In this document: piece after piece, positions 1 through 10,299 of the stretch
Position numbering within the stretch: the stretch's first letter is position 1
Layout of the letters: each line of letters begins with the position of its first letter
Assembly (NCBI RefSeq): GCF_027942865.1
Contig: NC_134514.1
Span: 16,787,965-16,851,964 of the forward strand
Reading direction: 5' to 3'
Source: Odontesthes bonariensis
Taxonomy: Eukaryota > Chordata > Actinopteri > Atheriniformes > Atherinopsidae
Length of the DNA stretch: 64,000 nt
Notes under the pieces: generated by a model
What the model saw: the letters and a program-made list of their open reading frames with translations, nothing else
The model's database searches: none
Told to the model about the DNA's origin: nothing
Position numbers and translations under genes: made by a program

Positions 1-1102
1 ATCATAAAAGAAAAAAAAATGCCTCGCAACTTATGTTTGTGCACTTACTTACAGTTTGCCAAGTTATGTGACATTTTATCTCACAAGAGACGCGAGTCCT
101 AGTTTTTTAACATGATACATATGTTATGATACATTATGATACATGTGTCTAATGTAACAGCCAAACTAGAGTATCTGTTGTATTTACATATCATTTTACA
201 GGAGGAGAGTCTGACAACATTCAACCCCCAGAATTTGTATTTTCATGTTCACCAACATGGAGAACAGACATATGCGTGCTGTCAGAAATAGTTTTTAAAT
301 GCTCAACATTTTGTGTTTGTAGCAAATCAGAAATCATGACAGATCAAGAACAGGCTGGTGGATCTGAACTTCATTATTCAGTGCCACAGAGCTAAAAACA
401 CTCAAATATTTATGCGACAGGCTGTTTTAGGTGTGTATATAAAAAAAGAAATATTAGCTGTACTTTATTACTAGATTGATATAATGTAGTTACATGTTTA
501 AGTCTTGTGCAAAAGTTTTGCAGAGAAGCGCGGCAGAGCTGTGATCGGCCCTGCAGCACCACCGTGTGGGCAACTAATGTTATCCTCCATAACTAAATGT
601 GTTGTTCTACTTTCCAGTAACAAAATGTCAAGAGAAGATTCTGCTATAAATCACCACAAACCCTCATCTGTTTCCTGGACTTGCATTACTCAATATTACC
701 CCAGGGTTTTGAATCAAGAACAGTCCACATCCGAGAGTAATTATGTGACTCAGTGGTCTGTTTTGTGAGCAGCTGAGGTGAGAGTGACGAACAGCATTGA
801 AGGGGTTGGATTCATCCATAAAATATGAGACCTTTTAAAGGAATTTCTTTTTAGAAAGTATAGACGAGATAAACTTTCTAAATCAGTCGATTAAGCTGCT
901 TTACGTTTTAATCTTTGTCAGATTTTAAACTGTCATCATCCAACATATAGTGTGTCGTTTTCACCAAAACCCTTAATCTCTTAATGTAGTTAATCAAGTA
1001 CCTTGATTTTTATCTTAAAATTCACAACTGTCAGTTAAAAACACTGTTAAACAAGGTTGAAAAGGAAACAACATTTAGACAGCAATGATGCCACAGAATC
1101 AT
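1..1102. other. Flank downstream of slc3a2-like gene; no gene seen
   Basis: AT-rich sequence with no exon that I can support. Short open frames here have no recognisable domains and no convincing splice sites. Its right edge is probably the 3' end of the slc3a2-like transcript, which reads leftwards. Confidence 0.5.
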
Positions 1103-1108
1103 TTTATT
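1103..1108 (-). terminator. Probable poly(A) signal of the slc3a2-like gene
   Basis: AATAAA on the minus strand (tttatt on the plus strand), about 100 bases past the stop codon at 1210. This fits a short 3' UTR. A T-rich run on the minus strand (plus-strand A run at 1127-1147) lies between stop and signal. Confidence 0.45.
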
Positions 1109-1209
1109 TTCACCACATATCAAACCTTAAAAAAAAAAAAAAAAAAAGTTTTCAGATATTAGTCTGTGAAAGAAAAGCTCGCATGCCAGCACCCTAAATG
1201 TCAACAGCT

Positions 1210-4200
1210 CTACGAGTAGCTTCCTGCCTTAAACAGTTTGATTGCGATGGCCTCGTTAGGCTGCAGTTTAAGCGTGTACAGAGACGTCGAGCCCAAGTGG
1301 TTCATCCCAGTGCTGGCCACAAACACTCCCGTTTCAGGCAGGCTCGGGGCCCAAGCAGGATCCAGGGAGTGAGGCTCGGGCCCAATGTTGAGCAGCACGA
1401 GAAACTCTACACATCCCCAAGAGCGCAGGAAGGCCAGGATAGGGGGAGAAGTGGAGTTGGAGGAGGAAGAAAAGTTTGAAGAGGTGTTGAAGGAGAGGAA
1501 GGTGAAACTGCCGTACAGGAGGGCTTCTTCTCTGGCTTTTGAGTGGCTTAGGGTGGTAAAGAGAGCAGTCGCTCTCTTTTTAGTCTTCTGAGGGTGGAAT
1601 TGTGGAGACACATGAAAGTTAAACATGTTCAAAATCATCCAACAGCTTTACATGACTAGCATTAGTATCATTTGGTAAAATAAGTCAGAGGACAGGACCG
1701 AGGATTTTTAGACGAACAGCTGACATCATTACTCACTCTGTTGGCGTCTGATGGCTCATCCGTCTCTCTGTGTGATAATCCTCCTCCCTGAGACTCACTC
1801 TGTATTGGTTGGGGGGAAATTTATCTGACATCAGCCTATAAATGATTAATGAGTCAAAAGTCTCAGACAAGGCTTTACCTGAGTTTGGCCGGTCTCTGCA
1901 TTGTACTCCAAAGCAGGGGATCCTGGCAGAGTCATCATCAACATCAGGAGTAACTTCTTCAAATCCTGAGGTGCCTCACCTCCAACCTAAAGGAAACAAC
2001 AAACCCCCAGGGGCTGTGAAATGATGTTCAAATGGCAGTTCAACAGATGCAGATACAACCGGTAAAGGCAGTAGTGATAACCGAGCAAAAATGCTCATCT
2101 TTGTAAACTCCCGTTTCTGTTATATTCATGTAGATTCTGTATCTTCTATAAGAACTGAGGAGCTTAGTATGCCTACATGTCAGAAAAGTTTGGGAAAAAA
2201 TTTACCAAGACATGGTGGCAATTAAGAAAAAAAAACCAAGACAACATGCAGACATCTGATAAAACATTTAGATTTTATGCAGAAACACTAGTGCAAAATA
2301 AAGTATATATATATATATATATAGATAGATAATTTTTAAATCAATAAAGATAAATCTTACATTTAGCCAGTTTGAATCTTTGGTCAAAAGCATATTAAAC
2401 CTTGCCCTCCATTTTAGAAAGCATCTACACACCATCTTTACCTTAAAAAAAAATGACACCACACACGAAATAACTTCAATACAAACATGTGTCTTACAGT
2501 CCAGCTTGACCATACATCTTCCTCCCATGTTTGCAACTGTGTCTCTATAGCATCAGCCACTTCCTGAGCCGACAGAAGGTGATCCGAGTATGGCAAAATG
2601 GACCTCATGACCACATTCACCAGCGTGACGTTGTTCTGGCCAGATCCGTTCAGTGGATGCAGAACATCTCTGGTCTGTTTTACCACCACAATCCTGAAGG
2701 GGTCAAACAGATGCACATTTTCAAGGCAGCCTTACAAATTTATTTTATTAGGAAAAAAAAACAAAATAAAAAACAAAACACTGCACCTTTCCTCCTGAGA
2801 GCTGAATTCCTCAAGGACACCTCTCCACTCCAGCAGAGTCTGACAATTTTAATACGATAGTTTGGAAAAGTTCATCTTAGGGACACATTGTTTGGAGCCA
2901 AATCTTTTAGGAAATGAATCGGTGTTACTTACCTTTTCCGAATATGCTGCATCTGTGTCACATATGACAAAACCTGCTACACCTTGCTCCAACCAGAACC
3001 TTAAAGCATGCTGTAGGAAAAAGCCAGACACAAGTAATGTTTAAGAGATCCAGAGCTACAAGCTGCTTTAGCAGAGAGTAGGCTTCACCTGTGCAGCTGC
3101 CGAGCGGTTTGACAGCTTGTCCAGGTTATCTGCTACATCTTGAAGTGTCAACGGATCCACGTTGCAGAAGTCTAACACCACTCTGAGATCTGAAAATAAT
3201 CATCATCATTAATGCAGGACCAATCCACATACAGACTGTGTGGAAAAAAAGTTCTGCACACCTGCTTTGCTACTCTCTATGAGCAGATGTTGGATCTGAG
3301 ACAGTTTTTCCATGTTTTCAGCGGCCTCAGTGAGGTTGGAGGAAGATATTCTCTTAGTAAAGACACCTTCCAGGATTAGAGCCCCGATACCCAAAGACCT
3401 GAGATAGGGAAGGCGTTCACACACCCCTTCAGAGAAAAACTGTGTTACTTCAGATATTCACAAGCTCACCGTGTTCTGCTTGCTCTTCAATCCAACTACG
3501 TGTCTCAATGCGTCGTTCATATTTTAGAGGATAACTTTATCTTCTGTCCAACTTTGTTGCAATCATGTGGCAGCAGCCTTTTACATGCACTGCATGGTGC
3601 AAGTAACATTCCACTTGTAGACGGCCAAGCGCAACTCATTTATGTAAATTATGAAACTTTTGGCCTTAGATAGACTCTCAATCAAAAGGTCATTACTTGG
3701 TTCCATCATTCAAGCACATTGCAATAAACAAGTGTACCTGCGCCTAAGTTTAGAGGCTTGCTTCAAAAAGGTTGTCTGTTGATTTATCCCTTGAATTAGG
3801 TGTCCTTTTTCTTTTTTAAAAAACTTATTCAGATGTCAGTATCGAGAGGCTTAAACAAAAACTTGAACTGAAATTGAGTGAGAAAAAGAAAAAGAAAAAA
3901 TGTTGAAAAACTTTGAAATCTTTTACAATATTACAAGGTAGTCTGGCTCCTTGGAGACAAATCATAAAGAAATGAGGGGTGGCTAGACTTTTGCACAGTA
4001 ATGCGTATGGAGCAGACAACCATTTAATTTAATATCAGTATAATCTATAACACTAGCAGCGTCGTAAAGTGACTAAAACTTCTGAAAAAAAATGCTAAAC
4101 TTACAAACTTCATGGAGGCAGACTGCAGAACTGTTGTATGACATTAGTTTGAGTGCCAAAGCGCACAAAGATGTGTATTACAGTGTGAACACGTTCTGAC

Positions 4201-4869
4201 CACCAGAAGGCAGATAGTCAAATAAAACTGAAGGGTGTTCTGTTTTTGACATATAGCTGCATGTAAATCGCTCTTACGCAAACCCTCCATAATTAACGCG
4301 TGTTGTGCATCATTTTCCACTCGCACTTACCGTTGACGCCCTGTGACCCCTCGGCCTGCGCCTCCGTGGACAAGTCGGGCTGCAGCCGGTAGTACACAGT
4401 GCTCTGCCACCATTTGAGCGACGTCCCAACTGGCCGAGGGCTCATCACGACGATGGCGACTGAAATGGCGAGCATGGACACCCACGCAATCCAGAACAAC
4501 ACCACCAGGTAACAGCGCGCTCTCCTCCATCCTGGACCTCCCGCCGCGGTCTCCACCTCCCCCTTGCTCAGGGGCTGCCACTGATAAACCGGTTCCGGGT
4601 CTGGTTCTGGTATGAGGAGCGGTGCCGTCTCGGAGTTTCCCACACCAGCGGCCAGCCCACCTTCTGGCACGCCGCCGTACCCACTCTCTCCTGCGTTCAG
4701 AGGCATCTCTGCAGGTTGGTGACACAGTGAAGCCAACAGTCAAGCAGGAGTAGGCCAACGGTTGCTGTCTGTCTCCTGCTCGCTTTGTTTCTAAGCCTGC
4801 CGACTTATCATGACTTCCTACCTGTTTCACACAGGTGCTTTCATCAGTTAAATGAACCGCTTTTTCCAT
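1210..4869 (-). CDS. slc3a2: 4F2 cell-surface antigen heavy chain (CD98hc), SLC3A2-like
   Basis: Heavy subunit of heteromeric amino-acid transporters: a type II membrane glycoprotein that escorts LAT-type light chains to the plasma membrane. Coding exons on the minus strand, in order: possible 4822-4869, then 4331-4706, 3262-3426, 3089-3189, 2933-3010, 2787-2839, 2498-2693, 1879-1986, 1737-1799, 1210-1587. All junctions are GT-AG and phases match. Starting at the ATG at 4706 gives 505 residues, against 529 for the common human form. Counting from that start, the cytosolic tail is residues 1-65, the membrane segment about 66-88 (after GWRRARC), followed by LKWWQSTVYYRL, which matches human QKWWHTGALYRI. 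The ectodomain follows the catalytically dead GH13-like fold: LPYLRSLGIGALILEG, LRVVLDF, RFWLEQGVAGFVICD, LLEWRGVLEEF, MMTLPGSPALEY, and a C-terminal beta domain (EFLVLLNIG). Several NxS/T glycosylation sites are present. The conserved cysteine just outside the membrane is missing. The family call is firm; which fish paralogue (a or b) is not settled. Confidence 0.9.
4822..4869 (-). CDS. slc3a2: Possible N-terminal mini-exon of the slc3a2-like gene
   Basis: ATG at 4869 opens a 48-base frame encoding MEKAVHLTDESTCVKQ and ends at a strong donor (CAG|GTAGGAAG, GT at 4821-4820). The next exon has tandem acceptors (cctgcag|ag|ATG). Only the second, cutting immediately before the ATG at 4706, keeps frame and gives ...TCVKQ-MPLNAGES. 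This resembles the human junction ...EPEKQ-PMNAAS. If the first acceptor is used, a stop follows after three codons and translation would have to begin at 4706. Inference from splice signals and weak N-terminal similarity. Confidence 0.5.
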
Positions 4870-4914
4870 GCTGCAGGTCAGGTGACACACAGACTGATTC
4901 TGACGTCTCTCCAC

Positions 4915-5811
4915 AGAGCGCAGTTCCTTAACTAAACTGATCAGAAGGGATTGCGAGCTTTCAAAGAAGGGTTTCTCTCACATTTAAACTATTTCAAGGC
5001 TATCCTATTACATCACTTACATCCTCATATATGCATTGATTGAATGACTGTCATGTTTACAGGTGGCTTGACTGATTTCACTTGCAGCAAATGGTCAAAA
5101 TCCACATTTCTGCTGGTTATGAAATGAAAATGGGGATTTAGAGTAGGCCAAAGTTACAAAACTAGTTACACCGTATAGACAAAGACCATCTCTGCATTTC
5201 ATCTTAAGCCACAAATGGCTCACAAGTTCAACACTCCTGTAAATATTAATTTGCAAATAAAAATATTATCGCATCACAAGTAAATAGACTTGTCAATTTT
5301 AAACAGTTCCAAAGAATTAACACAATTTTGCAGAAAAACTCAGAAAACTGAGACACAGGAGCAGAGTGAGGCAGAAAAAGAGGAGATCTTTTCAGTTTGT
5401 TGAGTTCACAAACGGGAATCACGGACAGAATAAAAACTGCTGAATGCTAAAAAACAACAACAAATGATCAGATAACAAACATGAGGTGTAGCATCAGCAC
5501 CAGGGGCTGCAGAACTCCCAGTTCCTCACACAGCTCAAGAAGAACGGACCAATGAAACCTAAAGCATCATCTTATGCTAGTTAATCAATGTGTAAATACT
5601 TTTACATTTTCACTTCACCACACCGGACTTAAATGGCTCCGAGATCGTTCTTGCTACACAGTCTGTCTCTGTCTCTACTCTTTTACTTGGAGAAAAAGGC
5701 GTATGTATGGTTTCTCTGCATAGACATTGTGTTTGCGTCTGGAGTGTTTTATTATTATTATGTTTGGAGGCACTTTGAAATTTCTTGTTAAGTCCACGTA
5801 TCTTTTATTTT
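4915..5811. other. Intergenic; slc3a2-like upstream region
   Basis: AT-rich, with no supported exon. The part nearest 4915 probably contains the slc3a2-like transcription start, but I see no clear TATA box or CpG-rich block. Confidence 0.4.
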
Positions 5812-6005
5812 ACAACCCGGCTTTCAAAAAAAGCTGGAACGCTGTGTGAAATGTTAATAAAAACAGAATGATTTTCAAATCTCACAAAACAAAATTCAAC
5901 TCACAAAAGCAGATAGAAAACATACCAGACCTTTTATTATTGCTCAGAAGATTTAAGCTTAGCTTGAATTTGATGGCAGCGACATCTCTCAAAAAAATGT
6001 CGTCT
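5812..6005 (+). mobile_element. Decayed left end of a Tc1-like DNA transposon
   Basis: The stretch starting tacaacccggctttcaa, then ggaacgctgtgtgaaatg and aataaaaacagaatg, matches from memory the terminal inverted repeat of a Tc1-like family that is abundant in teleosts. The subterminal text 'tttgatggcagcgacatctctcaaaaaa' corresponds to the next conserved block. No right end or transposase frame follows directly. Similarity is recalled, not computed. Confidence 0.6.
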
Positions 6006-8004
6006 AAAAAGCAGAATAAAGAATTTTTATCTAGTCATTTCCTTCTGATCACTTCTGTTTTTCTGATTCCTTATTTTGTTGACGCTTCTTGTACTGTAGC
6101 CTGCCACTCTTTTGGTCAAGCAAAACATATATTCAGTAAGTATGACAAAATACATCAACATTTCTGTTAGTTCCTATGAAATGTTGATGTTTACGAGCGT
6201 TACAAGGCAGCGGTGGGTAGCATAGAGGCCTTTGAGTGGTTTTTTTAGGCTGAAAACAGAAAGCAAAGGCTCCAGCTGACCAGTACAGGTTCTAACGGAA
6301 CATTTGACTGTTTTACTGCACCAGCCGCCAGTTTTTTATCTGAACAAAAAACGCAGATTTAGTCGTTACTCACATTTTCTGTTCACCTGACGTCCTTCTC
6401 GTCTTTTCCACCTTGCCTTGCTGTCTGTTTAATGTTCTACACAAGTTGAGCAGCACGTTGTGTTGAATATTTGAGTGATCTGACTCAGGAGTGCGGAGGT
6501 TGCAAGGATGTGCTATCCAATAGAAGAACTGCTCAGTCAGTTAATACAGACATGCCGAGTGTCATCACACCACTGCAAAACATTCTGAGGAACCCATGAC
6601 TGTATAAGAGATCTCCCTGGAGTCCAAAATGAGCTACTTTTGGCTTTGACTTCCGCTCTGCTTACATTTTCCATATCTTATTGAAACTCAGCAAATCTTT
6701 TAAAACATTTTTTTATCTCCTATAGTTTTCAGTTTTTACCTATAAATTTATTGAATTGCCATACAATACAATTAGAGATCTAAATTGTAACCAGATATTG
6801 TATTTCAGGCACAACCCAATGGTCAGTTCCATTCAAACTAAGCAGCTTTGAAAGGAACAAACATAATACTATAAAACGTTCACAAGTAGGAGGATCTGCG
6901 TAAGTCTCTGCATTTTAGAATTTCTTATAACGGATAACAATGTTTTGACAGTGAGTTTCAGGAGGCTGAACAGATGTTGTCTATTAGGATTCCTTCCAAG
7001 AATGAAGGAGGTCATCATTGCACACATTCTGAAGCACCGCATCACACATCCCTGCTTAAATGCCACAGGGTACACATTTAATGAAGTATGAGAGCTAATT
7101 CCTCGAAAGCTGCTGTGTTGCCCTCTACCCCCTCTATCTCTCTCTCCAACTTTCTCCTGCTTTCTTTATCCCTTTTGTGTCTTGCTCTCTGGCTTTCTTC
7201 ACTCATGGTGTAAATTTATGTTGCTACAACACGTTCTTGCTATCCTTTGTTCCTTGACAACGCCGTGCAAACTAATTATCCACCGAGATATACTGCGCTC
7301 TCTCACAGGACTCTGAGTAGAAACAACACCAATGTTGTTTTTTGAAGAGGAATCCTATTTAGGTTTGACTCAGCGGATTGCTTTAGGCTGAAGAGTGTCA
7401 TATCATTTGTTTCCATATGGATAGTTTGTATACACTATCACAGTAATGTAAATGTTCTACCTGAGACAGACACTTCTAGTAGAAAGTAGATATCTGTCAG
7501 TGTCTCTCTCCAGGCACTGTATGTTTAAATATTGTTAAACACTTCTCTGTCAAATACCATACACAGTGCCAGTCTGAGGCCTGATTAAAAAAAGGTTGCA
7601 TTCAAGTTTACAGATGATTTGCTTTGGGAATAAAAGGAGCGCTTAGAAGGGGAAGAATTACCCTATTTATAATTTAATTGGATGTTGTCTCCACGTGTGT
7701 TCTGTGCATCTGGAATGCATTTATTGACAGCTTACCAAACCCACTGAGGATTTGTGGAAAATTGCAATTTTCCAACATTTTCTATCAAAAAATGAAGGGT
7801 ACATACACTAAAATGGCCACAATTTTTTTTCGCGATGTTTCCGGCAGAGCAGACCCTCTGATTATTGCTTCTTAGGGTCAAAGTGAACATAAAAAACACA
7901 AATAAAAAGTATGGCAGACCATGTCAGGTTCAACCCATTTTATTGAGCTTTTGAGACTTTGGTTCCCTGACTATAAGCTGCAAAAACCTACGTCTAAAAA
8001 TCGT
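6006..8004. other. Intergenic, no gene seen
   Basis: AT-rich sequence separating two Tc1-like fragments. The motif 'gggaataaaaggagcg' near 7625 may be a further scrap of the same transposon. No exon or RNA gene is supported. Confidence 0.35.
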
Positions 8005-8589
8005 GGAGCAGTTTCAGAAAAATGCACTCGATTGTAAAATTTAAACTTTGACTATTCCTTGGTCTGTAGTACACAATGTAATCAAAATATTCTGGGTATC
8101 TAGAGACTTTTCTGTGGGGACATGGCCAAATTTGATATTGAATTTTCGGGTACTCAGGCAAGCACTTCAAAAAACAGGCTCAGGAAAAACTTCCAGAAAT
8201 CATTGTCTGAGCCCAGTTCTCCATGCCCAATGCAGGTTAAAGCTGTGGCATGAAAAGAAGAAAAAATATGTTAACATGATCTAGGAACACGGCCATTTAC
8301 ACAAGGCCTGAGCTCATTTCGAACGGACTGAGGCAAAGTGGAAAACTGCTCTGTGGTCAGACGAATAGAATTTTTTAATTTTTGTTTTAGAAATAATAGA
8401 TGCCACGTCCTCAAGACAGAAGAGGAGAGGGCCCCATCTTGTTGTTATTGCTTGATATCAGCACTCAGGTCAAAAGCCTGCTTCTCTGATGGTATGAAGG
8501 TGCATTAGTACCCATGGAACTGACAACTTGCACATCTGGAAAGGCACCTTTGATGCTGAAAGGTATAAACTGGTCTTTCCTAATCATGA
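8005..8589 (+). mobile_element. Tc1-like transposase remnant
   Basis: About 580 bases resemble the middle of a fish Tc1-like transposase gene, recalled from the family consensus. A block near 8085-8140 corresponds to the helix-turn-helix DNA-binding half. A block near 8315-8365 (gactgaggcaaagtggaaaac, ctgtggtcagacgaat) corresponds to the catalytic WTDxxKW...VLWSDE part. A block near 8480-8565 (tctgatggtatgaaggtgca, acttgcacatctggaaagg) corresponds to VMVWGC and LHICEGT. Stops and shifts break every frame, so it is dead. It ends at the hAT insertion at 8598 and is not recognisable beyond it. Confidence 0.7.
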
Positions 8590-8597
8590 CCGTGAAC
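8590..8597. repeat. Left 8-bp target-site duplication of hAT element
   Basis: CCGTGAAC directly precedes the element's TAGTGTTG end and recurs exactly at 9815-9822. An 8-bp duplication is the hallmark of hAT integration. Confidence 0.93.
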
Positions 8598-9578
8598 TAG
8601 TGTTGCACCGATACCGATACCAGTATCGGGCGGGGCCCTGATCGGCTCTAAAATGGTGGTATCGGTATCGGCGAGTACCAACAAGTAGGGCACCGATACC
8701 ATTTCCGATACTTGTATGACACTTGAACGTAGCCCTCTCTCTCCCGACACTCGCTACACTGTGTTGTGATCACTGTGCAGCTATCGCTATTGGCCTGCTC
8801 CAGACCAATGAGAGCGGGCCAATAGCCGCTCTTAACCAATGCCGGGGCAGCTTTTTCTATGTGTGAGGAGCAAGACGTCTGGCGACATGGCACTCTGTTA
8901 GCTGGGGAGGGTGTCGTTCGCAGTCATCTAGAGCTGCCGGCGACGAAGACAGCTAGCCAGGGGGAGTTTGCAGCGCGAGTGTGAGGAGGGGAGGCTGGGT
9001 GCTTCCTGTAGTCAAAACAGGGTCCACGATAGAGAGTGCTGGGCCGCCATCGCTCCCTGTGCGGTCGTGACAGCGCACTACCAGCCGACAGCCAGTTACC
9101 GTCTTCGCCGTCCAGCAAAGCCCCGAGGAGTTGGACGGTGTTACAAGCTCAGACCCCGGGGGAGGGTCTCGCCAAGTGGGCGAGTTAAGTATTCCTCTCC
9201 TTTTAACTTCGTGTTTTAGTGTTTATGTATAGGTCGGCCTATTGTTATGTGGTATTGATTGGTGGGGTTGCGTGGGGAGGAGTGACGGGTCTGTGGTTAA
9301 ACGGGCGCCATATGCTGCAGGTTAGCCGCGTGTTTTGTGGTGTGTTGACTCTGTGTGCTGTGTTTAAAGCGTGCCTTAAAGCTAGTGAAGCTAGCCTGAC
9401 TTGTAGTGGGTTTTCATTCCGTGTGCTGTGTTAAGGGTTTGCCTGTCGTGTGTGTCGCGACCAAGGAAGCCTGCATTCCCAATCCTTCTCTCTCTCCATT
9501 AGATTGGAGCCCCCCACCCCATGTGTTTTATGAACTTGTAAACTAATAAAGATTTTACATTTTACATCCAAGTAGTAT

Positions 9579-9616
9579 GCAGCTCTTCATATATATATAT
9601 ATATATGAAGAGCTGC
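9579..9616. repeat. 38-bp palindrome with AT core inside the hAT element
   Basis: gcagctcttcat at 9579-9590 is exactly inverted at 9605-9616, around an (AT)n core. A further (AT)n run follows at about 9619-9644. Confidence 0.9.
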
Positions 9617-9641
9617 AATATATATATATATATATATATAT

Positions 9642-9739
9642 ATACCATACCGATACCACTCTGTTTGAAAAATTAATATATATATATTAATTTATTTATT
9701 TATTTTTTTTTTTCAAACAGAGTGGTATCGGTATGGTAT
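9642..9739. repeat. Long hairpin: 29-bp perfect inverted arms in hAT element
   Basis: Bases 9642-9670 are the exact reverse complement of 9711-9739. A 40-base AT-rich loop lies between them. The arms carry the element's CCGATACC/GGTATCGG motif, so the hairpin seems built from subterminal repeats. Confidence 0.9.
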
Positions 9740-9814
9740 CGGTATTGGCCGATACTGCACAGCCAGGTATCGGTATCGGTATCGGGGCCAAAAAATGGTA
9801 TCGGTGCAACACTA

Positions 9815-9822
9815 CCGTGAAC
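9815..9822. repeat. Right 8-bp target-site duplication of hAT element
   Basis: CCGTGAAC, identical to 8590-8597, directly after the element's ...CAACACTA end. Confidence 0.93.
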
Positions 9823-10299
9823 TGACTGACAAAGTAATCAGAGCCTGACACCTTGATGCCAGTCTTTTGAGGTCTGAAATTTCTCCTCACGCTCAAACAA
9901 CTGCATGGCCCTCCTTTCCGTAATTTCCCTGTGAAATCCAAAACAAAAACAATTACACACTAAAGTTGCTTAAAATGCTAAAAAAAAGTGTTTATCCTTT
10001 AACTCAGCACCTTATTGAGATGTGTTCTTCTTCTACCCAATGAACGTTCCACAGAAACAAAAGCTGTTCAAACTTTTGCGTGTCACCGTCATTCGGAAAT
10101 ATCCAGCGTTACAAATGAGCAACACAGTTTTTCAAGTAAACTTTCGCTTTAATTGACCAGAAAGCAAATATGTGGCTCATACTCAAAGAGAATGTGTTAC
10201 AGCTGGTGCCCATCTAAAATGTAAAACTTCTCGTTCAAGCATCTTGGTCTCCATGGAGATGGTGAAGCTGGTGTTGTTTCTGTCTCCATGGTCACAGAT
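9823..10299. other. ppm1n: Intergenic and probable ppm1n 3' UTR
   Basis: No exon seen. The right part is probably the 3' UTR of the minus-strand phosphatase gene. A variant poly(A) signal, ATTAAA on the minus strand (tttaat at 10148-10153), lies about 150 bases past the stop at 10300. Confidence 0.4.

Larger units (their letters stand above)
8598..9814. mobile_element. Non-autonomous hAT-superfamily transposon, 1217 bp
   Basis: The element has perfect 18-bp terminal inverted repeats, TAGTGTTGCACCGATACC at 8598 and its reverse complement ending at 9814. A perfect 8-bp duplication (CCGTGAAC) flanks it. Both ends carry clusters of CCGATA/TATCGG subterminal motifs, the usual transposase-binding arrangement in hAT elements. 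The interior is GC-rich at 8740-9470, has no transposase frame, and includes AATAAA at 9545-9550. It looks like a deletion derivative keeping the ends and perhaps the untranslated regions of an autonomous parent. It sits in the Tc1-like remnant and so inserted later. The intact duplication and ends point to a fairly recent insertion. Confidence 0.93.

Noticed and set aside
4327-4914. 195-codon minus-strand frame overlapping the first slc3a2-like exon
   Set aside because: It reads through an intron and then uses the wrong frame of the transmembrane exon. Only its first 16 codons are considered, as the mini-exon.
5868-6170. 100-codon frame near the Tc1-like end
   Set aside because: It lies over noncoding transposon end sequence.
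9219-9434. Open frame inside the hAT element
   Set aside because: No resemblance to hAT transposase or any domain; too short.
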